From the NCBI GenBank assembly GCA_049966775.1, contig JBMFTZ010000001.1:21171-85170 (forward strand): DNA of 64,000 nucleotides, written 5' to 3'. Positions within the stretch are counted from its first letter, which is position 1. Every line of letters begins with the position of its first letter. Of the stretch, positions 7,833 through 16,127 are shown piece by piece. The notes beneath the pieces are model-generated. The model ran no database searches, was not told the DNA's origin, and saw only the letters and a program-made list of their open reading frames with translations. This stretch comes from JAKAWW01 sp049966775. GTDB lineage: Archaea > Micrarchaeota > Micrarchaeia > Micrarchaeales > Micrarchaeaceae. A program made the translations under genes and the position numbers.

Positions 7833-9527
7833 ATGAGGATATTGCAGCTTGACGTGGACAACATCACATACGAACTCGTAAAGCCAGAAGCGAGCGTGTA
7901 CGAGGATTCGAACGAGAAAAAGGTGAGCGTAGACGATGCAATGGCTCTGCTCGTGAGCGTCGAGAAGGGCGACACGGAGAGCACCGCGGATCTGGCAGTG
8001 AAGGAAGCGGCAGAAACAATGGGCAAGCTGAAGAGGGAGCGCGTTGTGGTATACCCTTTCGCACACCTGAGCAACGACTTGGCTGAGCCGAAAGAGGCGA
8101 TGCACATTATTGACTACATGTTCGACGCGCTGAACGGTCGCTTCGAAGCCAAAAAGGCGCCATTTGGCTGGAACAAGGCGCTCTCACTGAGCATAAAAGG
8201 GCACCCCCTGGCTGAGCAATCCAAGAGCTACGGCGCGGAAGGCGCAGGAGCCAAGCAGTATGCTAAGGCGAAGCCGGTGAGCGTAAACACTGCGATAGTG
8301 AGGAAGAGCGATGTATCGGGCTTGCCCGCCAACGACCATAGAACCATCGGCGAGAAGCTTGACCTTTACAGCTTCCAGGAGGTATCGCCGGGCATGGTTT
8401 ATTGGCACAGGAACGGCAACGTTATATTCAGGCAGCTCCTTGATTTTATGAGGGAGCTGCTCGACCACTACGACTACAGTGAGATAAGCACGCCGACGCT
8501 TGCCAACATCGCACTCTGGCATGTGAGCGGCCACATAGAGCACTACAAGGACAACATGTTCATATTCGACAACAATGGGGAAAGCATGGGCATGAAGCCG
8601 ATGAACTGCCCTTCTACAATACTGATATACAAATCGAGGAAATGGAGCTACAAGGAGCTGCCGTTCAGGACAGCCATATTCGACCATGTCTACAGGAACG
8701 AGATAAGCGGAGCGCTTACCGGGCTCTTTAGGGTGAGGGAGCTGACCCAGGATGACGGTCACATATTTGCCAGGGAGGATCAGATAGAAAACGAGGTGGC
8801 GCTGCTGCTCGAACTTGTAAACAAGGTGTACAGCACATTCGGCATGAAGTACAAGGCGAAGCTGTCGACGATGCCTGAAGACCACATGGGCGACGAGAAG
8901 CTGTGGGAAAAGGCGACCGAAGCGCTGAGGAAGGCACTCGATACCAACAAGATGGAATACGAGGTAAAAGAGAAAGAGGGCGCATTCTACGGGCCAAAGA
9001 TTGACTTTGACGTGCTTGATTCTCTGGGCAGGTCGTGGCAGTGCGCCACCATCCAGCTCGATTACCAGCTGCCGCTCAGGTTTGGCATCACATATACGGG
9101 TGAGGATGGAAAGGAGCACACGCCGGTGCTTATCCACAGGGCCGTACTCGGCACCATTGAGCGCTTCATGGGCATCATGATCGAGCATTTCAATGGAAGG
9201 TTCCCCACATGGCTGGCGCCCGTGCAGGTGCGCGTGATAACCATATCAGAGCATGAAAACGACTACGCCATGGAGCTATACAAGGCCCTGAAGAGCAACC
9301 ACATAAGGGCGTACCTCGATGACAGCGACCGCACGCTTGAATACAAGATAAGGGAAGCCCAGACGCTAGAGGTGCCTTACATGCTTGTCGTAGGCAAAAA
9401 GGAAGCGGAATCGCATAGCGTGACAGTCAGGCAGAGGTCAGGCAGGCAGGAGCACGGCGTAAGCATAGACGCTTTCATAAAACGGCTATTGGGCGAGATA
9501 AAGGAGAGGAAGCTTGAGAGCGGATAG
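7833..9527 (+). CDS. thrS: Threonyl-tRNA synthetase, archaeal type
   Basis: The enzyme charges tRNA-Thr with threonine. The 564 residues show the archaeal layout: an N-terminal D-aminoacyl-tRNA-deacylase-like editing domain (about 1-140, with VVVYPFAHLSNDLA), then a class II catalytic core and a C-terminal anticodon-binding domain (about 465-555). The zinc ligands are visible as Cys in KPMNCPS, His in TQDDGHIF and His in LIHRAVLG. Motif 2 is FRVRELTQDDGH and motif 3 runs through HRAVLGTIERF. Bacterial ThrRS has unrelated N-domains, so this is a clear archaeal marker. The ATG follows a GGATGA-like segment. It is convergent with the permease at 9534, with only 6 nt between the two genes. Confidence 0.96.
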   Translation: MRILQLDVDNITYELVKPEASVYEDSNEKKVSVDDAMALLVSVEKGDTESTADLAVKEAAETMGKLKRERVVVYPFAHLSNDLAEPKEAMHIIDYMFDALNGRFEAKKAPFGWNKALSLSIKGHPLAEQSKSYGAEGAGAKQYAKAKPVSVNTAIVRKSDVSGLPANDHRTIGEKLDLYSFQEVSPGMVYWHRNGNVIFRQLLDFMRELLDHYDYSEISTPTLANIALWHVSGHIEHYKDNMFIFDNNGESMGMKPMNCPSTILIYKSRKWSYKELPFRTAIFDHVYRNEISGALTGLFRVRELTQDDGHIFAREDQIENEVALLLELVNKVYSTFGMKYKAKLSTMPEDHMGDEKLWEKATEALRKALDTNKMEYEVKEKEGAFYGPKIDFDVLDSLGRSWQCATIQLDYQLPLRFGITYTGEDGKEHTPVLIHRAVLGTIERFMGIMIEHFNGRFPTWLAPVQVRVITISEHENDYAMELYKALKSNHIRAYLDDSDRTLEYKIREAQTLEVPYMLVVGKKEAESHSVTVRQRSGRQEHGVSIDAFIKRLLGEIKERKLESG

Positions 9528-9533
9528 TGCAGC

Positions 9534-10883
9534 TCAGCGCCTTTCCCTGCTGGCTCCAAATTCCCTTACTGCGCTATGCGCGGGTACCTCCCTCCTTATG
9601 TAAGCTTCTATGCCCCTTACCATCTTTGCATTCCTGTATGCGTAGTACACAGCGCCTATGGCAAATATGAGCAGCGCCACCGCGAGGCTTTCCACCCCAA
9701 GGTAGAGCATCACGAGCAGTATCGTGGCAAAGCCCGAGAGCGGTATCAAAAAGAAGAGCCTGTGCCTTATCAGCGCCCTCTTGTCCTTCTCGAGCCTGAG
9801 CCAGAGGCTCAGGGCGGAGATGTTTATTATCGCGTATGCCGTCAATATGCCCGCGTTTGACAGCTCCACTATGGTCCTAAAAGAGACGAATAGTATGAAT
9901 AAAACCGCGAGCAGCGAAGACAGCAGTATGGCGTTTATCGGAGTTGAAAATTTGTCTATGTAGGAAAGCTTCTTTGGCAGCTCGCTGTCCCTGCCCATAG
10001 CGAAGAAGACCCTTGAGACTCCGAGTATGCCAGTAAATATCACGCCCGCGGTGGCCACGACGCCGCCTATCGCCACCGCTATGTCGAGCGCGGTTATGTG
10101 CAGCGAGCTAATCGCATAGGAGAGCGGCGCGGCGGAGTGCTCGAACTGCTGGTACGGCACAAGCCCCACGGCGCCCAAAGCGATGCAGATGTAGAGTAGA
10201 GATGAGATTATTATGGATACCATTATCGCCATGGGTATGGTGCTCCTGGGATTTTTCACCTCGTCGCCCACTGTTGTCACACGCGAGAACCCCGTAAATG
10301 CGAAGAATATAAGCGCAGATCCAGCAAGCACGCCATTGGCGCCATTAGGCGCGAAATTGGATATGTTTGCAACTTGGAAATGTGCCATCGAGAACGCCAC
10401 AAAAAGCGCCAGTACCGCAAGATTTATGCCTACCATTATCGCAATTGTGCGGGCAGAATGCTTTATGCCCAGGATGTTTATTATCGCGAATGCTGCTATC
10501 GCCGCTATCGCATAGTATGCTGGATATATGCTCGTGCCTACGAGCAGGTTGAGATAGCTGCCGAAGCTGAGGCCGACTGCCGCCACGGCTATTATGTTAC
10601 CTATGGTCCACATCCACCCGGCGAGAAATCCCGCGCTTGGTGCAAATGCATCCTTGGCGTATTCGTACACGCCGCCTTCCTTTGCCACGTGAAGTGCTAT
10701 CTCGGAAAAGCTGAGGCCGCTCAGCACAGACACTATGGCAGCTATGGCTATTGATAAAACAACTGAAGGGCCCGCATCGCCTGCAGCAAGCCCTATGATC
10801 ACAAATATGCCCGCGCCGATTATGGCACCAAGGTTTATCATGAGCGCGTCGAAGAATGTGAGCGCGCGTTTCAGCTTGTACAT
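9534..10883 (-). CDS. APC-superfamily amino-acid permease
   Basis: The 449-residue protein has twelve predicted transmembrane helices. The start of helix 1, MINLGAIIGAGIFVIIG, is the APC substrate-binding signature with the unwound GAGIF segment. Downstream features include KEGGVYEYAKDAF, FFAFTGFSRVTTVGDEVKNPRSTIP (the helix 6 and loop region typical of APC transporters) and GVSRVFFAMGRD. It probably imports or exchanges an amino acid, perhaps cationic or branched; the substrate cannot be read from the sequence. A TATA-like box (TTAATAATTT) lies about 25 nt upstream of the ATG. Amino-acid uptake fits a genome-reduced archaeon that may depend on a partner (inference). Confidence 0.88.
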   Translation of the reverse strand: MYKLKRALTFFDALMINLGAIIGAGIFVIIGLAAGDAGPSVVLSIAIAAIVSVLSGLSFSEIALHVAKEGGVYEYAKDAFAPSAGFLAGWMWTIGNIIAVAAVGLSFGSYLNLLVGTSIYPAYYAIAAIAAFAIINILGIKHSARTIAIMVGINLAVLALFVAFSMAHFQVANISNFAPNGANGVLAGSALIFFAFTGFSRVTTVGDEVKNPRSTIPMAIMVSIIISSLLYICIALGAVGLVPYQQFEHSAAPLSYAISSLHITALDIAVAIGGVVATAGVIFTGILGVSRVFFAMGRDSELPKKLSYIDKFSTPINAILLSSLLAVLFILFVSFRTIVELSNAGILTAYAIINISALSLWLRLEKDKRALIRHRLFFLIPLSGFATILLVMLYLGVESLAVALLIFAIGAVYYAYRNAKMVRGIEAYIRREVPAHSAVREFGASRERR

Positions 10884-10946
10884 GATTTGAAATGCTCAGA
10901 AAAAATTATTAAGCCTGCACTGCCTGGCGAAAAAAGAAGGGAAGGC

Positions 10947-11300
10947 CTATCTGCGCACGTCAACCTCTAGAAGGCCTATTATGCTGCCGATGAACACGAG
11001 CACAGCCCCGACGACAAAGCCGCCGCCGTCGACCATGCTTATTATGGAGGCAACAAGCGCCATGACCAGCCACATCTCGCTGCTTGCCTTCTTCTTGCCG
11101 AGCTCGCTTGCTGTGACAAGCACAAGAGCGCCGAGGAGCAGGCCGATTACCCCGAGAGTTCCGATGAAAACCCCTGAGCGGAACATCGTCAGCATCATCG
11201 CGCCGACGCCCCCGAGCACAAGCGTGAAAAGCGCACCTATTATTATGAGAACGCCGCCTATGTAGAACAGCATCTTCGGTGCTATAAATCTGTTGGCCAT
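10947..11300 (-). CDS. Small four-helix membrane protein of unknown function
   Basis: A 117-residue protein with four hydrophobic helices separated by short loops (GKKKASSEMW between helices two and three) and a short charged C-terminus EVDVRR. No family was recognised. It is transcribed with its own spacing, 63 nt upstream of the permease start; a T-rich stretch between the two (minus-strand TTCTTTTTTCGCC) may terminate it. The product is hydrophobic throughout in the coding frame, which supports it over the overlapping frames. Function unknown. Confidence 0.6.
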   Translation of the reverse strand: MANRFIAPKMLFYIGGVLIIIGALFTLVLGGVGAMMLTMFRSGVFIGTLGVIGLLLGALVLVTASELGKKKASSEMWLVMALVASIISMVDGGGFVVGAVLVFIGSIIGLLEVDVRR

Positions 11301-11354
11301 GTGTATTTTTCACTGTGAAAATCTAAAAAGCTTCCTATCAACTTTCGCTTTAAG

Positions 11355-11439
11355 TGCAGGGAGAGAGATTTGAACTCTCGCAGCCCTAAGGCACAAGGTC
11401 CTAAGCCTTGCGCGTTTGACCAGACTCCGCCATCCCTGC
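11355..11439 (-). tRNA. tRNA-Leu (UAG anticodon)
   Basis: The minus strand folds as a type II tRNA: acceptor GCAGGGA with TCCCTGC, anticodon stem CAAGG/CCTTG, loop CTTAGGA giving anticodon TAG, a long variable arm, and T arm GAGAG/CTCTC with loop TTCAAAT. The discriminator base is A. CCA is not encoded. No intron is present. A TATA-like element (AATATAAATA on the minus strand near 11467-11476) lies at promoter distance. Confidence 0.95.
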
Positions 11440-11563
11440 AAAACACCATTAATGCCTTATTGGCACGTATTTATATTCTTGAAACACATTTATAAAGAGA
11501 ACGGAACGCCGCTTGCAAGCGTGCATGATGCAGAGCACAGAGCAGCTGCAGGCGCACGAGAAA

Positions 11564-11630
11564 AGTATATAAATATGAATTGCATAACGGATAGGTGTCT
11601 ATATATCAGGTAATGCAGCTACGGTGCTGC
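11564..11630 (+). promoter_or_regulatory. serS promoter and leader with a small hairpin
   Basis: AGTATATAAA at 11564-11573 is a strong TATA-like box, implying a leader of about 50 nt before the serS ATG. A second weaker box (CTATATATC) lies near 11599. The leader contains a short hairpin, GCAGC-TACGGT-GCTGC (11615-11630), just before the start. Whether the hairpin regulates serS is unknown. Confidence 0.35.
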
Positions 11631-11644
11631 GATAACATGATACT

Positions 11645-12943
11645 ATGATAACTACCAAATATGTGAGGGACAACCTGGAGGCGATAAGGAAGTCGCTTGA
11701 GACGAGAAAGGGCGGCTATCCGATAGAGGAGCTCCTGAAGCTCGACAAGGAGTGGCGCGAGAACAAGGCGAAGCTGCAGGAGCTGCAGTCGAGACGCAAC
11801 AAGCTCAGCTTGGGGATAGCGGAGCTAAAGAAAAAGGGCGCCGACGAAGAGGCAAAAGACATGGCAGCTGAAGCGGCGCAGGTGAAGAGCGGCATAGACG
11901 AGCTGGGCGCCGAAACGGAAAAGCAAGAAGCCAAGATAGAATACCTCCTACTCAACCTACCAAACGTGCTGCACGAAACGGTGCCTTACGGCAAGGACAG
12001 CAACGACAATGTCGAAATAAAGAGATGGGGCGAGCCATCAAATAGGAATGCATTAGGCCACGACGAGCTGCTTAAGAAGCTTGGTCTGCTTGACACGGAG
12101 CAGGCGGCGGAAGTGGCGGGGGCGCGGTTCTACTATCTGAAGGGGGATCTCGCGCTGCTGCAGCATTCGCTTATGCGCTTTGCGATAGACGAGCTCATCA
12201 AGAAGGGCTACGAGCTTATAGACCCGCCATTGCTCCTTAAGAAGCAGTACTACAAGGGCGTTACCGCCCTTGGTGACTTTGAGGAGATGCTCTACAGGGT
12301 TGGCGAGCCCGTGGAATCGAAAGGCAAGGGCATCGAGCATGTCGACGAGGATCTCTTCCTTATAGCGACATCGGAGCACCCGATCGCAGCAATGCACGCC
12401 AACCATGTTTTCGCGGCGAAGGAGCTGCCAAAGAGGTATGTGGGATACAGCCCGTGCTTCAGGAGGGAAGCTGGCGCGCACGGCAAGGATACGAAAGGGA
12501 TATTCAGAACCCACCAGTTCTACAAGGTGGAGCAGTTCATCTTTTCAAGACAAGAGGATTCGTGGAAGTACCACGAGGAGCTGCTACACAACGAAGAGGA
12601 GCTGTTCCAGAAGCTTAACATACCATACAGGGTCGTGAACATCTGCACCGGCGACATCGGCATCGTTGCCGCGAAGAAGTACGATATAGAGGCGTTCATG
12701 CCGGCACAGGGCGGCTACAGGGAAGTGACATCGTGCTCGAACTGCACCGACTGGCAGTCGCTCAGGCTGGACATAAAGTACGACGAGGGAAACCAGAGGA
12801 AATACGTGCACACGCTGAATGCAACCGCCATATCTGCGAACAGGGCGATGGTCGCAATAGTGGAGAACTACGCAATGGATAATGGAAAGATAAAGGTGCC
12901 CGACGTGCTCGTGCCGTATATGGGCAAAGATGTTATAGGGTAA
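11645..12943 (+). CDS. serS: Seryl-tRNA synthetase
   Basis: The 432-residue protein is the common (not the rare methanogen) type of SerRS. Residues about 28-105 form the long antiparallel coiled coil that grips the tRNA-Ser variable arm (KLQELQSRRNKLSLGIAEL and following). The class II core has motif 2 as PCFRREAGAHGKDTKGIFRTHQF and motif 3 as LNATAISANRAMVAIVENY, followed by the usual KVPDVLVPYMG end. The ATG at 11645 is the first usable start; an ATG 7 nt upstream runs straight into a stop. It charges tRNA-Ser, also used for selenocysteine in some organisms, though no sign of that is seen here. Confidence 0.96.
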   Translation: MITTKYVRDNLEAIRKSLETRKGGYPIEELLKLDKEWRENKAKLQELQSRRNKLSLGIAELKKKGADEEAKDMAAEAAQVKSGIDELGAETEKQEAKIEYLLLNLPNVLHETVPYGKDSNDNVEIKRWGEPSNRNALGHDELLKKLGLLDTEQAAEVAGARFYYLKGDLALLQHSLMRFAIDELIKKGYELIDPPLLLKKQYYKGVTALGDFEEMLYRVGEPVESKGKGIEHVDEDLFLIATSEHPIAAMHANHVFAAKELPKRYVGYSPCFRREAGAHGKDTKGIFRTHQFYKVEQFIFSRQEDSWKYHEELLHNEEELFQKLNIPYRVVNICTGDIGIVAAKKYDIEAFMPAQGGYREVTSCSNCTDWQSLRLDIKYDEGNQRKYVHTLNATAISANRAMVAIVENYAMDNGKIKVPDVLVPYMGKDVIG

Positions 12944-13036
12944 GGATGACGCAGCCGCTGGGGCGGCGCGCCATACCTGCATCTTTATCATTTTTGTTAT
13001 TGCTTTTGGTTTTTACATTATTTCAGCGGCGAAAAA

Positions 13037-14242
13037 ATGAAGAAGGAATACGATATCAAGAAGGAGCTCAAGAGGCTTTCAAGCATAAGGGGCTCGGGCA
13101 CTGAGCTTATCAGCGTTTATATACCGCCAGGATTCAACATTTCTGACGAAATAGGAAGGCTTAGGGACGAATATGGCCAGGCTTCCAACATAAAATCGAA
13201 GACCACGCGGCTGAACGTGCAGGGCGCGATCGAGCGCATCATGCAGTACCTTAAGCTCTACAAGGAGCCACCCAAGAGCGGCCTTGCTGTTTTTGCAGGC
13301 AACATCTCCAGCATGCAGGCAAATCCCGACATAGAGCTGTTTTCGATAGAGCCGCCGATGCCGATAAAGGCCAACATATACAGGTGCGACTCCACGTTCC
13401 TTCTCGAGCCCATAGAGGAGATGCTCGAGGCCAAGGAGCAGTACATAATAGTGGTGATGGATGGCAGGGAGGCCACAATAGCACTGCTCAAGGGAACGCA
13501 CATAAACGTGGAGAAGAAGCTGCATTCTTTCGCACATGCAAAGGTCAGGAAAGGGGGCCAGAGCGCTGGAAGATATGAGCGCGCGATAAGCGAGAGCATC
13601 GAGGACTTCTACAAGCAGATAGGCGATTCCGTAAACGCGGTTTATGAAAAATACGGAGGCAAGATAAACGGCGCCATCATAGGCGGGCCAGGCCCGGCGA
13701 AGGACAACTTTGTCAAGGCCAAGACGCTAAACTACCAGATAAAAGTGCTGGGCGTGTTCGACACGGGCTATACCGACGAGCACAATGGCATAGACGAGCT
13801 GCTTGAAAAGGCGAAGGAGCTGCTTGCCGAGCAGGCGTCAGTGAAGGAGCGCCGGATCATGGACCGCTTCCTCAACGAGGTGTCAAAGAATGGCCTTGCG
13901 GCATACGGTTACGAGAAAGTGAAGGAGGAGCTTGAAAACAACAACGTGACGAGGCTTATAATAAGCGACGACATCGACCTAGCAAGGGTGTCATACAGAT
14001 GCAATTCGTGCGGCGCCGAGTTCACCGCGATAGAGCAGGGTAATACAAGGCAGCAGAAGCATTCGTGCGGCGGGAGCCTCACCATCACAAAGGAGGACGA
14101 TCCCATCAGGGAGCTTATAGACAAGGCCGACAAGGACGGCATTGAGGTTGTTTTCGTCTCTACGGACAGCCAGTACGGCAATGAATTGCTGCTTGGCTTC
14201 CAGGGCATAGGCGCCATGCTGAAATACAAGCACACCAGATAG
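13037..14242 (+). CDS. prf1: Peptide chain release factor aRF1
   Basis: The protein (401 residues) reads all three stop codons and releases the nascent chain. Domain 1 carries the NIKS stop-codon-recognition motif (ASNIKSKTTRL). Domain 2 carries the universal GGQ motif in VRKGGQSAGRYERAI, which enters the peptidyl-transferase centre. The C-terminal domain has a zinc-ribbon-like pair of CxxC elements (YRCNSCGAEF and HSCGG). Length matches archaeal aRF1. The gene follows serS after 93 nt with its own AT-rich promoter region (TTTTTACATTATTT just upstream of the ATG), so the transcript may have a very short leader. Confidence 0.96.
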   Translation: MKKEYDIKKELKRLSSIRGSGTELISVYIPPGFNISDEIGRLRDEYGQASNIKSKTTRLNVQGAIERIMQYLKLYKEPPKSGLAVFAGNISSMQANPDIELFSIEPPMPIKANIYRCDSTFLLEPIEEMLEAKEQYIIVVMDGREATIALLKGTHINVEKKLHSFAHAKVRKGGQSAGRYERAISESIEDFYKQIGDSVNAVYEKYGGKINGAIIGGPGPAKDNFVKAKTLNYQIKVLGVFDTGYTDEHNGIDELLEKAKELLAEQASVKERRIMDRFLNEVSKNGLAAYGYEKVKEELENNNVTRLIISDDIDLARVSYRCNSCGAEFTAIEQGNTRQQKHSCGGSLTITKEDDPIRELIDKADKDGIEVVFVSTDSQYGNELLLGFQGIGAMLKYKHTR

Positions 14243-14275
14243 TTGGGCTGCTTCTCGCATAAATCAAGCGCCGAA

Positions 14276-15469
14276 TCATACAGAGCATGCGCTGGTTATT
14301 GCCGATATTGAAGTGCCAGTTATAATCGAAAGCACGTACGGCGCCACCATCGCTATGATCACGCCGATGACGCCGCCGAGGATCATTCCCATGCCGTAGC
14401 CGAGCACAGGCCCGCGCTGCTGGCCCGGCAGCACATGACCGCCGGCATAGAGGACGCCGCCGAGGATCATGAGCGTAAGGCCTAGTATGAATATGACACT
14501 CTCTATTGTGGTGTAAACGGAGCAGATGGCGTTCGTAGCTGCGCCAAGGTTGGCGATCGAGCCTGAGCCAAAGGTGGCCGAACTAGAACCTGAGCCAGAG
14601 CCTGAGCCAGAGCTCGAACCCCCAGTTGGGGGCGTGCCGCCGGAAAACACTGTGGTGGTAGACGTGCTGGTTGATGTTGTAGTGGTGGTGGTAAATATGT
14701 ATGCTACAACCGCATAGCCGCCAGCCCCGTTAAGCGATCCCGAAACGGTATACGTTCCTGGCGATAAGTCTATGCACTGTGCTGCATAAGTGGTTTCATA
14801 CGAATCGCCGCCGTTGTCGTAGAATAACTGGGTGCAACCGGGGGGCACAGTTATGCTCGAGCATTCAAACCAGCCGCATGACAGCGATAACACCACGTCT
14901 GACGGGTTTGACACCGAGAAGGCCCAGTTGAACGAAGATGTGCCGCCGGACGCCGCGCCGCTCTCCGTAGTGTACGGGACAGACGAGTCAACAGCCACGC
15001 CGCCGACAGCTATGTCCGAGTGGTCGGAAGCATCACTGCAGACGTTTGACCCCTGATTCCCTGCGCTTGCATAAGTTGAATATGAAGTGGCGTCGGGCGA
15101 CCACGTATAGCTCCTTAGCGCGCCGTTGCCATCACCGCCATTGCAGAAGTAATAGTTGGCGCCGCTAGGCAGCGTGTAGCTGGCCGACCTGCTGCCCGTG
15201 GTCCCACCATACCCCACTATTGAAAATACAGATGTAGACGGTGAGCTTGAGCTCGCTGGGCAGCTGTAAGTTGACGAGCAGTAGCTAGAAGGGGCAGCAC
15301 AGCCAACATAGCCGCCAACAACGCAGCAGCTTTCATAGCTCGGGCATGTTACGACACAGCCGCTGCCGGGGCATAATATGGTATAAGCGGTGGATGTATT
15401 AGAAACAAGCGAGAGGGCCGCAATGGCAAGCACCACCGATAGCATAATACTACTATAATGCTCGAACAT
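14276..15469 (-). CDS. Long, decorated TrbC/VirB2-like pilin
   Basis: From the ATG at 15469 the protein has 397 residues. It begins with a signal peptide (MFEHYSSIMLSVVLAIAALS) that a longer upstream frame would bury, and TATA-like boxes lie upstream. The secreted N-terminal part (about 30-270) is rich in cysteines, serine, tyrosine and glycine. A low-complexity Thr/Ser linker (poly-T/S, then GGTPPTGG and an SGSGSGSG run) joins it to a C-terminal domain of about 85 residues that nearly repeats the short pilin at 7243-7623: NAICSVY, VIFILGL, the GGHVLPGQQRG loop, GYGMGMILGGVIGVII, and a final SAC. So a pilin carries a large surface domain, perhaps an adhesin at the tip or along a filament (inference). 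Confidence 0.72.
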   Translation of the reverse strand: MFEHYSSIMLSVVLAIAALSLVSNTSTAYTILCPGSGCVVTCPSYESCCVVGGYVGCAAPSSYCSSTYSCPASSSSPSTSVFSIVGYGGTTGSRSASYTLPSGANYYFCNGGDGNGALRSYTWSPDATSYSTYASAGNQGSNVCSDASDHSDIAVGGVAVDSSVPYTTESGAASGGTSSFNWAFSVSNPSDVVLSLSCGWFECSSITVPPGCTQLFYDNGGDSYETTYAAQCIDLSPGTYTVSGSLNGAGGYAVVAYIFTTTTTTSTSTSTTTVFSGGTPPTGGSSSGSGSGSGSSSATFGSGSIANLGAATNAICSVYTTIESVIFILGLTLMILGGVLYAGGHVLPGQQRGPVLGYGMGMILGGVIGVIIAMVAPYVLSIITGTSISAITSACSV

Positions 15470-15566
15470 GCTTCCAGCCTCGCCGAACGCTTTCCGGCAA
15501 TATATTAAGCACCGAAAAGATATTAATAATGTGCGCGCATGCATAGGGCACGAGCGCCGTGCGCCT

Positions 15567-16121
15567 TTACGAGAGAGCAGGTGCTATGCCGCACTCGCCG
15601 AGGAACGCCGCATCGCCCTGCATTACGAGCTTGTCTGGCGTTATTATCGTGCTGTTCACGCTGCTGTAGTTTATGAACACGGAAGGCATGCTTTTGCTCA
15701 CATTAATGCATTCGCTTACCGGCAGCTGCGTGGAATTGGATGCTTCCCCGAGCGCCTTGGAGCTCGTGAAGCATGCGGTCTGATTGATAACAAAGAAGTC
15801 AATAGTGGAAGCATTCCTGTGGTATTTGGCGCTCGAAACTATGTTCTCCACGATGCTTGTGGCGCAAGGCTCTGTGCTTGCAAACACCGTGCCGTTATAG
15901 GCGGTCATGTATATCGCTACGCTCTTCGCTGAATGAAAGTTGCTTTCAAATGTGTAGAAGGGCTGCCCCGTGCTTGGATGATAGAAAAAGAGCAGCAGAT
16001 CCAGCGCCACGAGCGCCGCTATCGCGTAATATGCAGCAGCATTGCCTTTTTCTGCTTGGCGCGCCGCGGCTCCAGCCTTCACGGCTTTGCCTGCATTTCC
16101 ATTGTTGTTGCTTCTCTGCAT
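15567..16121 (-). CDS. Membrane-anchored surface protein with four-cysteine domain, short form
   Basis: This 184-residue protein has a short basic N-terminus, one transmembrane helix (about residues 29-47, YYAIAALVALDLLLFF) and an extracytoplasmic domain with several sequons. Cysteines at 86, 117, 138 and 177 lie in the contexts EPCATS, QTACFT, SECINV and LGECGIA. The C-terminal end of the neighbouring 685-residue protein has the same order of features: HSAKSVAIY compares with HSAHSAAII, and MQGDAAFLGEC with SAQGNATYGSGC. The two genes are 6 nt apart and form an operon. No known family was recognised; the domain could be a disulfide-stabilised or redox module. Confidence 0.62.
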   Translation of the reverse strand: MQRSNNNGNAGKAVKAGAAARQAEKGNAAAYYAIAALVALDLLLFFYHPSTGQPFYTFESNFHSAKSVAIYMTAYNGTVFASTEPCATSIVENIVSSAKYHRNASTIDFFVINQTACFTSSKALGEASNSTQLPVSECINVSKSMPSVFINYSSVNSTIITPDKLVMQGDAAFLGECGIAPALS

Positions 16122-16127
16122 TGCTTT

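Noticed and set aside
7704..8107. Two long minus-strand frames overlapping the start of thrS
   Set aside because: They run antisense to a clear thrS coding region and its promoter, and show no family motifs.
8184..9188. A 334-residue antisense frame inside thrS
   Set aside because: It mirrors codon bias of thrS; the thrS catalytic motifs are on the plus strand and intact.
14526..15056. Plus-strand frames of low-complexity residues opposite the long pilin
   Set aside because: They mirror the Ser/Gly/Thr linker and have no start signals.
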